DNA from: Clytia hemisphaerica
Lineage: Eukaryota > Cnidaria > Hydrozoa > Leptothecata > Clytiidae
DNA length: 64,000 nt
Direction: 5' to 3'
Assembly: GCA_902728285.1 (NCBI GenBank)
Contig: CACVBU010000402.1
Coordinates: forward strand, 1,404,528-1,468,527
In this document: positions 53,277 to 64,000 of the stretch, one piece after another
Numbering within the stretch: position 1 is the stretch's first letter
Layout: each line of letters opens with the position of its first letter
Translations under genes and position numbers: made by a program
Notes under the pieces: model-generated
Told to the model about the DNA's origin: nothing
What the model saw: the letters and a program-made list of their open reading frames with translations, nothing else
Database searches by the model: none

Positions 53277-55085
53277 TCAAGGGTCTGGTGGGACCTCTTT
53301 GAAGTTTTTTAATAAATACTTTGCCGCATGACGACACGTAGAAATTAATTCAGATCGTTTATTTAATAGTTTTTCCTTTGACGAAATACAGGGTGTCCCT
53401 AATAAAAGTATCGAGTTTGAACATGTGATTGAGTAAAAAAGTTTGTGTGTGTTATCGCTAAAATATAAGAACGTTCTCCATCACATAGACTCATTACAAA
53501 AGGTAGTTACAACGTATAAATTAATCAATAAAAAGAGGGAGGGCTTAAAATACAATTTTGTGAATACACACTTAAAACTTTCTACTCAATCGCATGTTCA
53601 AACTCGATACTTTTATTAGGGACACCCTGTAATGTGGTACTTTTCCGTAAGGCATAGGTCACATAATTTGCTTCCATTTTTGTACGGTTGGGCGTGTTCG
53701 ATAACTTTCCACTTCAGAATTGGTTCGATGTTCTTATTCTGTAGAGACCATACATATTTTGAGAGCTCCGTGGAATTTGACTTGTCTTCGTGACGAAAAG
53801 TGTGTTTGTGTTGGTACCATCTTGTTTTAAACGTGTTTTCCGTCAAACCGATATACTGAACCCCTTCGTCATTTTCTGATTTTTTGACCGTACATTGGTA
53901 AATCAATTTGCTCTTTTGACAGTTACCGTCAAGTGGGCATGATGCTTTTTTGCGGCAATTACACATTTTTTCTTGAAGAGGTTGTGGTTTTAATGAAAGC
54001 ACTTTCTTGTTGTGGCCGGTTATGATTCTTGCGACGTTAGGTAGACAACTATAACTCACTTTCACATTATTGCGATTGAACAATTTATGTAGTCGATGGT
54101 GTTTTGGAAAGTTTTTGTCGAGTATTTTGAGGAATCGCTTTGCTATGTCCGTTCGAACGTTAAGGCTGTAGGGAGGGTTGAACCATATGATATTTCTCCG
54201 TCTTTGTCGTTTAGGTCGTTCGGCTTTTTTGTTGAATTTGATTTTCGACTTGTAACCACTGTTGCTCAAAGCATCATTGTAGAAGGGTGCAGCACGTTTG
54301 AAGATTTTTTCGTTCGACGATATGGTGCTGATACGATCTGCAATCATTTCAGGTATCCGTTTTATAATGTTCGGTGGGTGGTTTGAGTTGACGTGAACAT
54401 ATACTGGTTGACTGTTTGGCTTTGAGTAAGGTTCGTATGTGCCGTTATTGAGGTTTAGGGTGAGATCTAGGAAGTTGACGATTTTAAGTTTTGTTGTGAT
54501 TGTTATTTTAAGATCAAATTCTTTCTGAAACATTTCAATCATTTCTTTCCGGATGCGGTCTGCTTGCGGGCCACTGATGCTTTCAAAAACGCCTAAACCA
54601 TCATCTCGGTAAACTCCACAATTTTTACGACCGAACTTTTGACCAAGGCGGTGGAGTATAAAAATTCCTACTAATTCACAAAGTTCTGCCCCATCGTAGC
54701 TTCCCATCGTAACGTCGAAGTCGGGGTCTCCGTTCTTTTTAACCCATCGTTCGTCGTTCGCGAATAATAAGGATTTCCGAGAGTGCATGATGATCGACTG
54801 GTGTTCCTCAGGTATTTCGACATAACGTGATGCGTGTTCGAGGGATGCAAGTAGTAGCCTTTTCGTTATAGATGGGTAGAATTCCACTATGTCAAATTGT
54901 ATGAAGTGACATTTCCTTTTGTTCTCAATTTCCTTGAACCAATCGATGATCAACTTATAAGATCGACCAAGACGATACTTACACATCAATCAATCATGAA
55001 GCCAAGGAACTTTCGGAAAACCTCGGAATTTCCGAAAAAGCTGAACGTCTTGCAGAATCCAATGCATTCATAACAATCAAAGTCT
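53277..55085 (-). pseudogene. Penelope-like element (RT plus GIY-YIG), interrupted and partly inverted
   Basis: The main frame runs 54986-53616 (457 residues). It holds the RT core (IIDWFKEIENK, FDIVEFYPSI, TMGSYDGAE, catalytic YRDD at 127-130, VNFLDLTL), the linker with RNIIWFNPPYS, a CxC zinc motif (343-357) and a GIY-YIG endonuclease (QYIGLTENTFKTRW, ELSKYVW). The frame is cut by a 241-bp MITE (53389-53629). On its far side the same frame resumes with the family's typical end (EKLLNKRSELIS) and stops at 53277-53279. The 5' region is inverted: plus-strand 54970-55085 encodes the pre-RT segment ending AFITIK, which should lie upstream on the minus strand. Catalytic residues are intact, but the copy is dead. 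Confidence 0.9.
53389..53629. mobile_element. 241-bp mariner-like MITE inside the Penelope element
   Basis: The ends CAGGGTGTCCCTAATAAAAG and its complement are nearly perfect inverted repeats of about 47 bp. TA is duplicated at 53387-53388 and 53630-53631. Removing the element and one TA would restore the host frame, which proves an insertion. It is non-coding. Confidence 0.95.
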
Positions 55086-56232
55086 AAATAATCCCCACCC
55101 GCTGGCAAACTCACACAGACCAAAACAATTATTTTATTACAAACGTCAGAAAGCCCTTGTGTAGACTCAAAATCTAAAAACTTCAAACTGGTCTATGTGC
55201 CTGTATATACTTATACATCTCTTTGAACTTCTTGGGTACACGCTTTTTTATATAAGAATGATGTTTTTTTTCATTTCATGATGGATATTCTTAATTTTTT
55301 GGGGAAAATCATCCTAAAACATTCTTACGGTATTATTCATAGGGTAGGATCCAATCCAGCCTATATTTTGCATGTAATACATACCTCGGGCAAAGATTTG
55401 ACATTTTGAGATTAACCTTTTAGCATAGCTTGGTAATTTACAGGTAGAATGCTTTAAAAATTCGCATTCTTAGGTTCAGTTGCCAAATTCCATGATGGTG
55501 TTATTCTTAGCATATTCTTAATTATATTTTGCCGATTTCATCATGAATATTCTTAAAGTATATTCTTATAAAGAAAAGCGCGTAAAACAGATTTCGTTAC
55601 TGTCAAATTTTGTAGGTTGTACGTGGTACAGTTATACATTCAAAGCATATTATTTTTAACCCGCACAAGCTGCTTTTTTTTAGAAGTTATTTACAATCGC
55701 ATTAATGAAGCTTTGCATATTTTTTACATGACGTTCACAATTTACAATTTGTGCAAAAAAGAAAAAAAAGTTGTAAAAGCTCATGTTATCTAGAAAATCT
55801 AGAAGACTTAATGTCAAGAATAGTTATTGATATTTTGATGGGTTTTGGGAGGTGAATGCATTTTTTGGAGGAAATTTAAAATGTTTCAGTGTTTGATTTA
55901 TTAGTAAGGGAACCTAGCGATACTTGAATTTCATTGGGTACCGGGGAAGGGTGTGGGCGATTTAAGCTCAAATTGGTCAAACGTTGCCAAATTACTGTCC
56001 AATTTTGAATTTTCAAATTTAAGTCGAACGGGTGGTCTCTTCAAAGTCGATCGATCGACCGGTTTACCTCAATATCAATATACATGAGTGATACATTTTG
56101 CTAAGTTTCAAGGTTTTATTGAACTAGACGGTAGCTAAAGTTCATCAAAATGAAATAAAATAAAGATTGCAGCTTTTCACTGTGAATATTCCTTGAAATA
56201 TCACGGTAATTTTTTTTGTTATTTTTCCTATG
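55086..56232. other. Non-coding stretch with diverged ATAAGAATG element
   Basis: About 55240-55580 has inverted ends CGCTTTTTTATATAAGAAT and ATTCTTATAAAGAAAAGCG, plus several CATGATGGATATTCTTAA words. It resembles the TATAAGAACA family in its ends but not inside. Nothing else was recognised. Confidence 0.55.
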
Positions 56233-56390
56233 TATTCATGATAGTCATGAAGTAACGTTTTCTACGGAAAGACCACGGCTCTTGCCAGTAGTGGTAAATT
56301 TATACAACTTTTGTCTAATTTAAATTTGCCACCACTGGCCGAAACCGGGGTATTTCCGTAGAAAACATTACGTCATGAATATCATGAATT
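56233..56390. mobile_element. 158-bp palindromic MITE
   Basis: The arms TATTCATGATAGTCATGA..., GTTTTCTACGGAAA, GCCAGTAGTGGTAAATTTA and their complements pair almost throughout, leaving a loop of about 20 bases near 56305. It is a near-perfect hairpin. Confidence 0.9.
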
Positions 56391-57263
56391 AAGGAGATGA
56401 AGAGCGACGTACAGTTCCAAATATATAAAAAGGTACACTCCTACGCATATCCTCAAACATGAAAAAATCTTTGAGAAAAAAATATCGTTTTGACGTTTAG
56501 AAATAGAACGTGTTTAGTTTTACAAATTCGATTAGAAGATTTTTGAGGTTAAATCATGCTTTAATCAGACAGACAGCTTTGATAAAAATTGAAACAAAAA
56601 ATTTCAAACCTTTATTTTCAACAAAAAACTTTGGTGTTGATAAACTAATTTAGAAAATTCGTACGTGAGATAATACAGGGAGGATTTTTGTTCAGGAGAA
56701 TTAAAATTCGAGAAATAGATGGAACGCAAAATCTAGTTAGTAGGCAACCACTTTACTTTTTCCGTGTTTTTCTATGACAATGACAAATTAGCTTAAGTAT
56801 TTTTTTATTTCAGTTAATCCATAATACCCAGGCACTTTTCATAGCTTCTCGAAATCCACTTTTAAATATGATACCTTTAATATACCGACGAATATCATAA
56901 AATTTTCTAATAATTATATGCTTTTGACAGGACTGTAACGCCCTAAAACGAACTTCACTCATGCAATGACAAATTAGCTCTAAGAATTGATACAGTGGTC
57001 GAGGATCAGAGTACATGGATGGATTTGAAGTAAAAAAGAAGGTGCTACCTAACTGTGCGTCTGTCAGTCTGCGTTTCTTTCTGACTGTTTGCTAATTCGA
57101 AAAAAGTTTTAGTTTAAGCTTTAGCCTAAGATTCGTGAACGGCGGGTTTCGCTATTTGCGAGTCGGTAGAGTAAGACGTCTATGAAACTCGACCAGGGAA
57201 AATTTTTCTTTCGACTACTGCTATTATATCGGCTGTAAATTCTGCGCATAATGATTTCCCGTA
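56391..57263. other. Non-coding stretch
   Basis: Nothing recognised. The minus frame at 56810-57016 shows no domain. Confidence 0.4.
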
Positions 57264-57411
57264 CAGGGCCGGCGAAAAGGGGGGGGGGGGGGGGGGGCCA
57301 TGGCCCCCCTACTTTTTTGCTAAGAAAAAAAAAACCAACCAACCATGGTGGCGCCTCCTTAGACACTTACTATTTGGCCCCTCCACTTTCAAAATTGATT
57401 CGCCGGCCCTG
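57264..57411. mobile_element. 148-bp hAT-like MITE with G19 run
   Basis: The ends CAGGGCCGGCGAA and TTCGCCGGCCCTG are perfect 13-bp inverted repeats of the kind seen at hAT elements. A 19-base G run (57279-57297) faces a CCCCCC block. No 8-bp target duplication was visible. Confidence 0.8.
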
Positions 57412-58254
57412 ATAATATCCTTTTAACGGGTAATAACAACGTCTAGTAAAACTCTTAATTTGATCAAAACTAAATGATTTCTGATTTTCTTATCTTTTTT
57501 TTATTCTGAGTATATTAATTGTATCACGCAGTTTTAAATGTTTTAGCATTGAAATTAATTGTTTTAAACAGGGGTTTTTCATGGCATAATATTTGGCGAA
57601 AAGATCCACTTGAGGAAAGTGTTATTTCGTTTGTAGATTTTTATTATTTTGTTGGATTATGTGTAGATTGTTCTCCTAAAGTTACAGCAGAGTTTATTTC
57701 TTGCGAAAAAAATGCCGCTTTGGTAGCTAAAGCCATTTTTGAAGACTGTTGCAAGTTATCTTTAATCATTACCAGAGTTCTGGGTAAAACTTTCTGGAAG
57801 AATTGACCAGTGGGATCGACTTTTTGAAAGAGTTCTTCACATTGGTAGTAGACCATACCATAAATTTCGTGATAAATCTCATGTTTCTGTCCTATTATAA
57901 TATGAAATGGAAAACAGATATTTTCTTAGTCATTTTCCTATCGGAAGTAGGAGAAAAGGACGACCATCAGGTTCTTTCGATCTATCATTTCCAGTTTTTA
58001 AGCTTTTTAAACCTTTCCTTTTTTCTTTTCTTTCTTGTAAATCACGTATCGTGAAAATGTACCATATTGCAAAAAGGATTGGAAATTATTTGAGTCGCAC
58101 ATTTTTGATTTGACTTTCCTTTCTTTTTTATGCACATGACGTAGATTTTAGTCTTTTTGGTTTTTGGACTCGTCGTACCGAGAATATGTAAATAGTAAGG
58201 ATGGTGGATATTTTGATTACTAACCATCTTTGATCGCATTTTTTAGAAAATTAG
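57412..58254. other. Doubtful exon candidates at 57640-57900
   Basis: Opposed frames overlap here. On the plus strand, 57777-57896 follows a TTACCAG acceptor-like site and ends in TAA. On the minus strand, 57856-57644 encodes 70 residues with an AATAATAAAA stretch after the stop. Neither is recognisable and at most one can be real. The region 57900-58254 has nothing recognised. Confidence 0.2.
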
Positions 58255-58360
58255 TATCCTAATGGTAACACTACTCAAATTGGGTCAATTTTTAATTTAG
58301 TGAAATTTTTCGTTAAGAAATCTTTTCACCCACGTTGAGCGGTGCTACCATTAGGGTATA
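58255..58360. mobile_element. 106-bp palindrome-ended MITE
   Basis: The ends TATCCTAATGGTAACAC and GTGCTACCATTAGGGTATA are inverted. A decayed relative lies at 15348-15424. A neighbouring 22-bp stretch is also shared between the two loci. Confidence 0.75.
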
Positions 58361-58846
58361 CAATTTTCAATGAATTCCAATCAAACATTTTGCTTGGTCG
58401 GGATCGAGAAACTGTTTCCATGGTTTATGAATATCAGTAACAACTCCGCGCAAGACACGTGTTGATTAATCGAAGTTTTATCGTTCGATACGTTCGAATA
58501 CTTTGATTGTAGAACTGATCAATCAATCTGGCCTGGTTTTTCAAAAAAATATTCCTTTTCTTTAATTTTTCTTGGTCACATGCTTTCAACCAATATTTTG
58601 TCTTTGGGGATAATCTCAAGTCTTAATTTTTCTTCACGACGTTTTCACCTCAAAATATAGAGATAAGAAAAAAAGGGCTGATTTTCGAAATCATTTGCAG
58701 ATTAATGTTCCCAATGTTATCTTTTTACGTATTTCGATTTTTTGTCAAACAATTTCAAAAGGGGGATTTATTGACGAGGAGGTGCAATATTTTGATAACT
58801 AAAAGTATTCCATCTTTGCAGGTAAAGTCTCGTAAACAGTGCTTAC

Positions 58847-58942
58847 CCAGCTGGTACACAACGTTGTTTCAACGTTTAAATAACATTCACAACGTCCAAA
58901 ACACGTTAAATGAACGTTGAAACAACGTTATGTGTCAGCTGG
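58847..58942. mobile_element. 96-bp foldback MITE
   Basis: CCAGCTGGTACACAACGTTG and AACAACGTTATGTGTCAGCTGG-type ends pair (first 20 bases shown). Several AACGTTGTTTCAACGTT dyads make up the arms. Confidence 0.85.
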
Positions 58943-59327
58943 TTAATAAATCTAGTTCACCGTTGAAAATCTCAAAATATTTTTGCTTATGAGGCACAGT
59001 TATTTTCCAAAGCCGAGATATCCAAGTTACAAGTTATTGACTTTCAGTACGAAAACAATAAAATTAAAACGTAAGAACTGTCTATGAATCCATTTTTAGA
59101 AATTTCGAATGTGAATCTTGCCTTTGGAAAATACAAAATACTTAAAGGACATTTTACTCAGGACCACAGAAGGTATCCTCAGCTAAGGCAAAATCTCGAA
59201 CCATCTGATTATCCTTTAAGAAAAATAAACTTGCGAAGAGCAGACTTTTCTAGATCAAAACGGATGAGCAAAATTCAGACCCTAAAGGTTTAGTGGTAAC
59301 CGTTTTTTTTTTCTTTTCACTGAAATG

Positions 59328-59530
59328 TAGCCTATACTAGGCTTTATTTTTCTACGCAGTAACGTCTATTCCAATTTGCGACTTTTCCGAATGTTTCGGG
59401 CCAAGGTTTTCGGTATCTAAACATTCGATCTTTTTCAAATCAAATTTGCGTCAGAATATTTGAAATTTTTCGAAAATCATCAAAGTCGGACGGCATGAAA
59501 AATCACGGTTCTTGTTGAAGTACTCCCTAA
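59328..59530. repeat. Inverted copy of the 1542-1812 element
   Basis: Its complement aligns with 1560-1812 over GATTTTTCAT, TTTGACGATTTT-like, TGACGCAAATT, GAATGTTTAGA, GGAATAGACGTTACT and TAGTATAGGCTA blocks. It is about 75% alike by eye. Confidence 0.7.
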
Positions 59531-60227
59531 CTGGAATGAGGCTTGGAAAACAAAAGGTCTACTGAATATCGCTGTGTTTAAAGATACCATTATTATCTAT
59601 TATCATGCTATAATATAGAGAACGATTAAGCAGAATGATGAGTAACTCCAGGATAGAGGGTCGGAGATCATATAAAATGACATTTTGGTTGAAAAATTAA
59701 GGTTTTTGGCATTTTACTTATTTTGTCTTTCCGCCCAACCGTTCTGCTAGTTGCAATATTATGAAAGCTTTGTATGAATCATTTCTTTTAACATAAAGTT
59801 CTATTAAATTGAATAAAAAAGATAATGATAGATTTATCAAAAGGTCTTACCAAATCTCCATATTTCGTCATCGATGGTTCCTTAAAAGGGTTTCAAGATA
59901 AAATGGGCGAAATAACTGAAATTTTTAGATCTCCCAAACAGATCAAAATATGATACTAAAATTCGTCATAATAGGATCATATGATAAAATTACAAGATAA
60001 CATTTTTTGAAATAGAAAAATCTATAGAAAAAAATATCAAAATTTTGAACCCGAAAGATAAGTACTGCATAAAACAGATGATTGAAAATTATTGAAATTT
60101 TAAACCGATTTACCAATTTAAAACTTCCAGGCCGTTGTGTCTTTTGAAAAAAGGTCTAAAATCATCACAATTGTATAGCCAAAACAGAAACTCTTTAGCG
60201 GCGATTTTCATTGATTTCTTACTGTTC
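59531..60227. other. Non-coding stretch
   Basis: Nothing recognised. Confidence 0.4.
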
Positions 60228-60768
60228 TTAACTCTTTAACTACCTATGACGAGTATACTAGACATGGGCTATGTAGTATTTAGAAGCTTGTTCATAGCTT
60301 GTTGGATAGCTTAGAGTCTCCTCTTTCTTTAAGGCGCCGTCCGATTTAGGAAAGGCGGGTTGGGCGGTGGCTAAGAGGGGGTAGGTAAGGGAAATTAAAG
60401 CAGCCCGCTGCGCGGGCCTGCCTGAATGATAGAAAGGTGACCAGCGGTAAAATTCAAATTAATTCGCTGGAAGACAGAATCAAGTAAAATAGGGCCAAAT
60501 TTGGAGTTCTTGAATCACTCGTTGACCAAAAATGGTCAAAAAACGGTCAAAATCTGAAAGAAAAAGATTTTTGTCAAATTTTAGCATTTTTTTGACTTTT
60601 TGGCTTAAAATCTCGCTGAAAAGACTCACTTTTGATTGCATTTGGGCTTGACCATGAAGCCCATTCCAGTTCCTACGAGTTAGACCAAAAATGACAATTT
60701 CTAACTCAAACTGGCCACTACAGGAGGGTTTCGCCCTCTTACATAGCCCATGTCTGATATATAAGGAT
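60228..60768. mobile_element. TIR element related to 29288-29801, inverse orientation
   Basis: It shares AGCTTGTTGGATAGCTTAGAGT-type, AATTAATTCGCTGG, CACTCGTTGACCAAAA and AGACATGGGCTATGTA blocks with the intronic copy, read on the opposite strand. The phrase AGACATGGGCTATGTA occurs near both ends in inverted orientation. Confidence 0.7.
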
Positions 60769-62298
60769 ACAGAAAGACAGGCAAATTGAAAGCTATTTTA
60801 CCTGACAATGCCGTTAATTTTGGATTGCTAAAATCAATCAACCCATTACATATAAATTATCTATTCTGGACATATTCTCTTTCTACTTGTCGAGGCTATG
60901 CAGTTGCATTACCCCAATTGATAGAACATCAATACATTAGATAGACACTTTGACCTAGAGAAAATAATCGAAACCTCTGAGATTAGACCCCATGTACATG
61001 CTGTGCAACACAGTTATTTGTATAATTAAACATTCATTATGTAATAAGTAGCAAAGGCTTGTCTCTCCGTTTGAAAAGGGTATTCTAGTAATTGGAAACT
61101 TCTCCATTGACTTAAAAGACTTCATGCGTTTTTTTTTATAGTAAAGAACCTTAGGAATCTAATATGTCTAAGGGTCGAAGAAGGGACTGAAATTAGAAAT
61201 TTTGAAATAATTTATCTTTCACTGTTGCATAGGTTTTAATATTTGTCCGCTATGTTTTCTTTTCTTTTTCATTTTCACAAGAAATTCTTCCTTTGAAAAA
61301 ATTGAAACAAACCATTTATTAATTCTCTGTCTCCCTCTTTAGTTTTTTAGATTGAAAATGGTAAAAGCCGTTTTTATCGTTTTATCGTTACTTTTGATAG
61401 ATCTTTTAGGTCATTTTAAAAGCTCTTTCGGACCTCTCTGGGAAGTGAAGTTTCAAATTTTGAAGAAAGCAAGTGTTTCAGCCTGGGAAATATCAGAGTA
61501 ATATCAAAAGTAATTCAAATTTTTATGATAAAAGTAATATTTTGATCCAATGGATTTTAATCGATGAATTAAGCGATCTTTTTTCGCTTTTTGATCGATT
61601 TAAATTCATCTGAAGAACAAAGTAAACATTTGTTCATCTCGAAAAAATGACGACTGAGTACGACGTTTCTTAGTAACATTTGATTATTATTATTGGAGTT
61701 TTAGTTGAATACTTGGATTGTCTCCTAGAAGATCATGTCGCCTCTACCTCAAATAAGCAATACTTTATAATTTGCTTGAAAACAAAAGGAATAAATTCGA
61801 AATTTTAAATTCTTCCTTTTCCTTTGTAAAAATCAACAAATGCGTAGACAGGGCTAGAGGCTGCACGCATCCCCTCTTATTATGTGATGCTAGTCGTATA
61901 TAAAATTCCCGTCCCGTCCCGCCTGTATCAATTTTCTTTAAAAGGTTTAGGAATCCAATGATTGTATTAACGTCTCTAGCCATTCAAATTTTTAATTCAA
62001 ATAGTTGAATTTGAAGATCTCTCATATAAAACTTTCGAATCAAGCTAATCAAGTCTCTATAATCACCTATATCAAAACACATTTCAGAGGGGTGCGGGCA
62101 GTCTAAGACAGGGCATTCGTATTGCATACGTGCTGTGCGGAAAACAAGTATGTTTTCATGATATCTTCGACGTTATCTTTTATTAGGTGTCAAAATTCAA
62201 AACTGGTGGCAAACTGCCTGATGTTTTTTGGGTGTTTCTGTATAGAAAATTACGTTACGGATACGAAGTATTCGATAAAGGTAATGATGTAGGGATAT
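60769..62298. other. Non-coding stretch, 1.5 kb
   Basis: No gene, RNA or repeat was recognised. The minus frame 61765-61983 has no domain. Confidence 0.4.
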
Positions 62299-62543
62299 CA
62301 CGTTTTTTATAAGAACAAACTATATAAGAACATAAGGCTTCGATGGCCAAAGTGTTAAGAACAAGTAAGAGCATTTTAGGGCTTCCCGGACTCTAAAACA
62401 CCCAATTTCTCAGGAAAATGGACAAAAATAGTCAAAAAATGGCTTAAAATAAGAATATGTTAAGAAAATTTTTAGGCTTAAATCTCAAAAAGTTAAGAAC
62501 ATCCGAAGGCTTCAAAAATTTGGATGTTCTTATAAAAAACGTG
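62299..62543. mobile_element. TATAAGAACA MITE, copy 4 (best ends)
   Basis: CACGTTTTTTATAAGAACA and TGTTCTTATAAAAAACGTG are perfect 19-bp inverted repeats. The right subterminal dyad AACATCC...GGATGTT is present. This copy defines the family ends. Confidence 0.9.
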
Positions 62544-63090
62544 TAGCGGGTATTCAAGTAACAGGGAAGAATAAAGAAAAGGAACGATGAATTCAATAGA
62601 ATGGAAGTTGTTATATACATAGAGCGGATAGTGTGCTGTTGAGGGTGCATCTGAAATCATTTTGTCGTCAACATAACAACAAGTGACAGTGAATAGTAAT
62701 TAATAATATAGTAATTAGCTAATTAGAAATAAGTAGAATGCAAAAAAAACATCTTAATTTGTTTAAATGTAGAACGCGCGACTTCCGGGTATCCAAAATA
62801 AAACTGCACGCAACTAATAAAAGGGAATCTACCGACCTAACCATGTATACAAAGATAAGGTAGAAATTTTCCTAATCTTAAAAATCTTAATCTTAAAAAA
62901 TCTTAGTGAGACCGCTTTCCGGACCCCTAGAGATTTGTTTTATCAATTATAATTTCTGGTTTTAATAAAATAGTTAGGAGAAAGTTTAGACTGGTAAAAT
63001 TTTATGAATTGTATTTACTAGGTTTTAGCTAGAGATATCTAAAGAGCTCGCTATTAGTCGTAGTATATGGAGAAGGTAGTAGTATCAGAT
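62544..63090. other. Non-coding stretch
   Basis: Nothing recognised. Confidence 0.4.
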
Positions 63091-63246
63091 CAGTTGGGTA
63101 GACAGGAGGGGTGCAAAATTTGTATAGGTGAACAGGTTTTTATGACACTGAAATTATCTATTCATTATTTAAAAAGATAATAACTGTGTTATAAAAATCT
63201 GTTCTCCTATACAAATTTTGCGGCTCCCCTTGTCTACGCTAAACTG
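63091..63246. mobile_element. 156-bp palindromic MITE
   Basis: The arms GTAGACAGGAGGGGTGC, AAAATTTGTATAGGTGAACA and TTTTTATGACAC pair with the right half. The outermost bases CAGTT/AACTG are also complementary. The loop is near 63160-63175. Confidence 0.85.
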
Positions 63247-64000
63247 TATCATTCGCGCTTTTGAATTATTATTGACGATACAGTTTTGTTGTTTCGACTG
63301 TTCTAAAATGATATTGGACTCTGGAAAAAGCTACTGTCGATCTAATGTTGTAGGGGGTGTGATTAAACTTGCCGAAAATGTTGGCAACAATGTAACAGGT
63401 AAAATGGTAATATTTGATTTTTAGCATTAGTGTTGACTTTAAAAAGAAGAGATAGAAGTTTGAAATACTGTGTGTGGTGTTTCTAACTAAAATATTTGAA
63501 TAGGCCAGTAATCTAACGGCTTACACAACTGTGCATATGTAAATTTCACTTTTTACATTCGAAAGTTATAGCAATAAGAATTCATCGTTTTTATAAGACG
63601 TGATGCGTTTATATTTGAGCTATATTTTACTATTTCAACTTGACGGACCATGGTACATAGTTCGTTCGGGGGTGGATGACACCTTCCAAAAAAATGAAGA
63701 AGGGGGAATCAGAAATTGTCATAAAAAAGGGGGGGGTAGCAAGAAAGGGAGGATAGTTTAAGAAAGGGGGCTTACATATATTGATTGTAGATTATTTTCA
63801 AGCACTGTTATGAAATTTGGTCTTCATGAAAGGAAGTTTTCTGTTAGAGTAGTCTGAGTCAAAAAGAAGAAAGAAGTTTATTATTTCGCTTTCCTTGTCT
63901 AAAGATATTTCACATACATTTGTTAGCTATTTTTGTGGTTCAAAATTCTTGGGGGATAGGCATTTTTCAAGGTTAGGGGGGATCCCAAGAAGGGGGATCA
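63247..64000. other. Non-coding stretch with G-rich end
   Basis: The frame 63218-63424 starts inside the preceding MITE and shows no domain. From 63660 to 64000 GGGGG runs are frequent (for example 63731-63738, 63765), as in the G-rich interior of some elements above. Otherwise nothing recognised. Confidence 0.35.

Noticed and set aside
54096..54386. Plus-strand frame of 96 residues
   Set aside because: It is antisense to the Penelope RT region.
57519..58113. Overlapping plus- and minus-strand frames near 57.5-58.1 kb as a gene
   Set aside because: Opposed frames, no domain, no coherent exon chain. Kept only as a doubtful exon candidate.
1..64000. tRNA or rRNA genes
   Set aside because: No A-box/B-box pair with a cloverleaf and no rRNA-like stretch was found by eye. 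A tRNAscan run would be decisive.

Overview
The window is AT-rich, repeat-dense metazoan DNA with spliced genes: GT-AG introns, no operons, and no bacterial promoter or ribosome-binding signals. Secreted proteins with ShKT domains and Thr-rich linkers, a TRAF-type MATH domain protein, a Penelope-like element with GIY-YIG, a Jockey/CR1-like non-LTR retrotransposon and very many small inverted-repeat elements together fit a cnidarian best. Nothing in the sequence fixes the species, and another early-branching animal is possible.

Layout. 1-10.5 kb is a tandem segmental duplication. Each unit of about 4.6-5.2 kb carries a dispersed repeat with internal subunits, a foldback element and one two-exon ShKT gene on the minus strand (2772-3639 and 8135-9052). 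Element insertions distinguish the units: 1542-1812 only in unit 1, and 6559-6979 and 9273-9667 only in unit 2. A third ShKT copy, decayed and in the opposite orientation, lies at 11789-12276. 16.0-20.7 kb is a non-LTR retrotransposon with an intact ORF1 (coiled coil plus RRM-like fold) and an ORF2 (APE endonuclease and RT) broken near its 3' end.

21-25.7 kb is non-coding and holds large foldback elements. 25.8-33.9 kb is the most interesting gene: three minus-strand exons, all in phase 0 with good splice signals, predict a protein of about 883 residues. It joins a PD-(D/E)XK/NERD-like region, a P-loop NTPase (Walker A in exon 1, Walker B in exon 2), a coiled coil and a C-terminal TRAF-type MATH domain (exon 3). 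The Walker A lysine reads as Glu and the nuclease acidic residue as Asn, so it may be a catalytically dead sensor or scaffold. Its 4.8 kb intron contains three TIR elements and a 124-bp minisatellite.

34-53 kb has no recognisable gene. It holds minisatellites, many non-autonomous TIR elements, a 2.9 kb element with about 200-bp inverted ends enclosing a third copy of the 1.1-1.3 kb repeat, and a GAAC tetranucleotide array. 53.3-55.1 kb is a Penelope-like element whose reading frame is interrupted near its C-terminus by a 241-bp TA-flanked MITE and whose 5' part is inverted. 55-64 kb is again non-coding, with several short palindromic elements and only doubtful exon candidates.

The cellular genes supported here are the two ShKT genes, which are secreted and perhaps toxin- or defence-related, and the NTPase-MATH gene, which is intracellular and perhaps signalling. 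Exon structures were read by eye from splice consensus and frame. Short exons elsewhere could have been missed.
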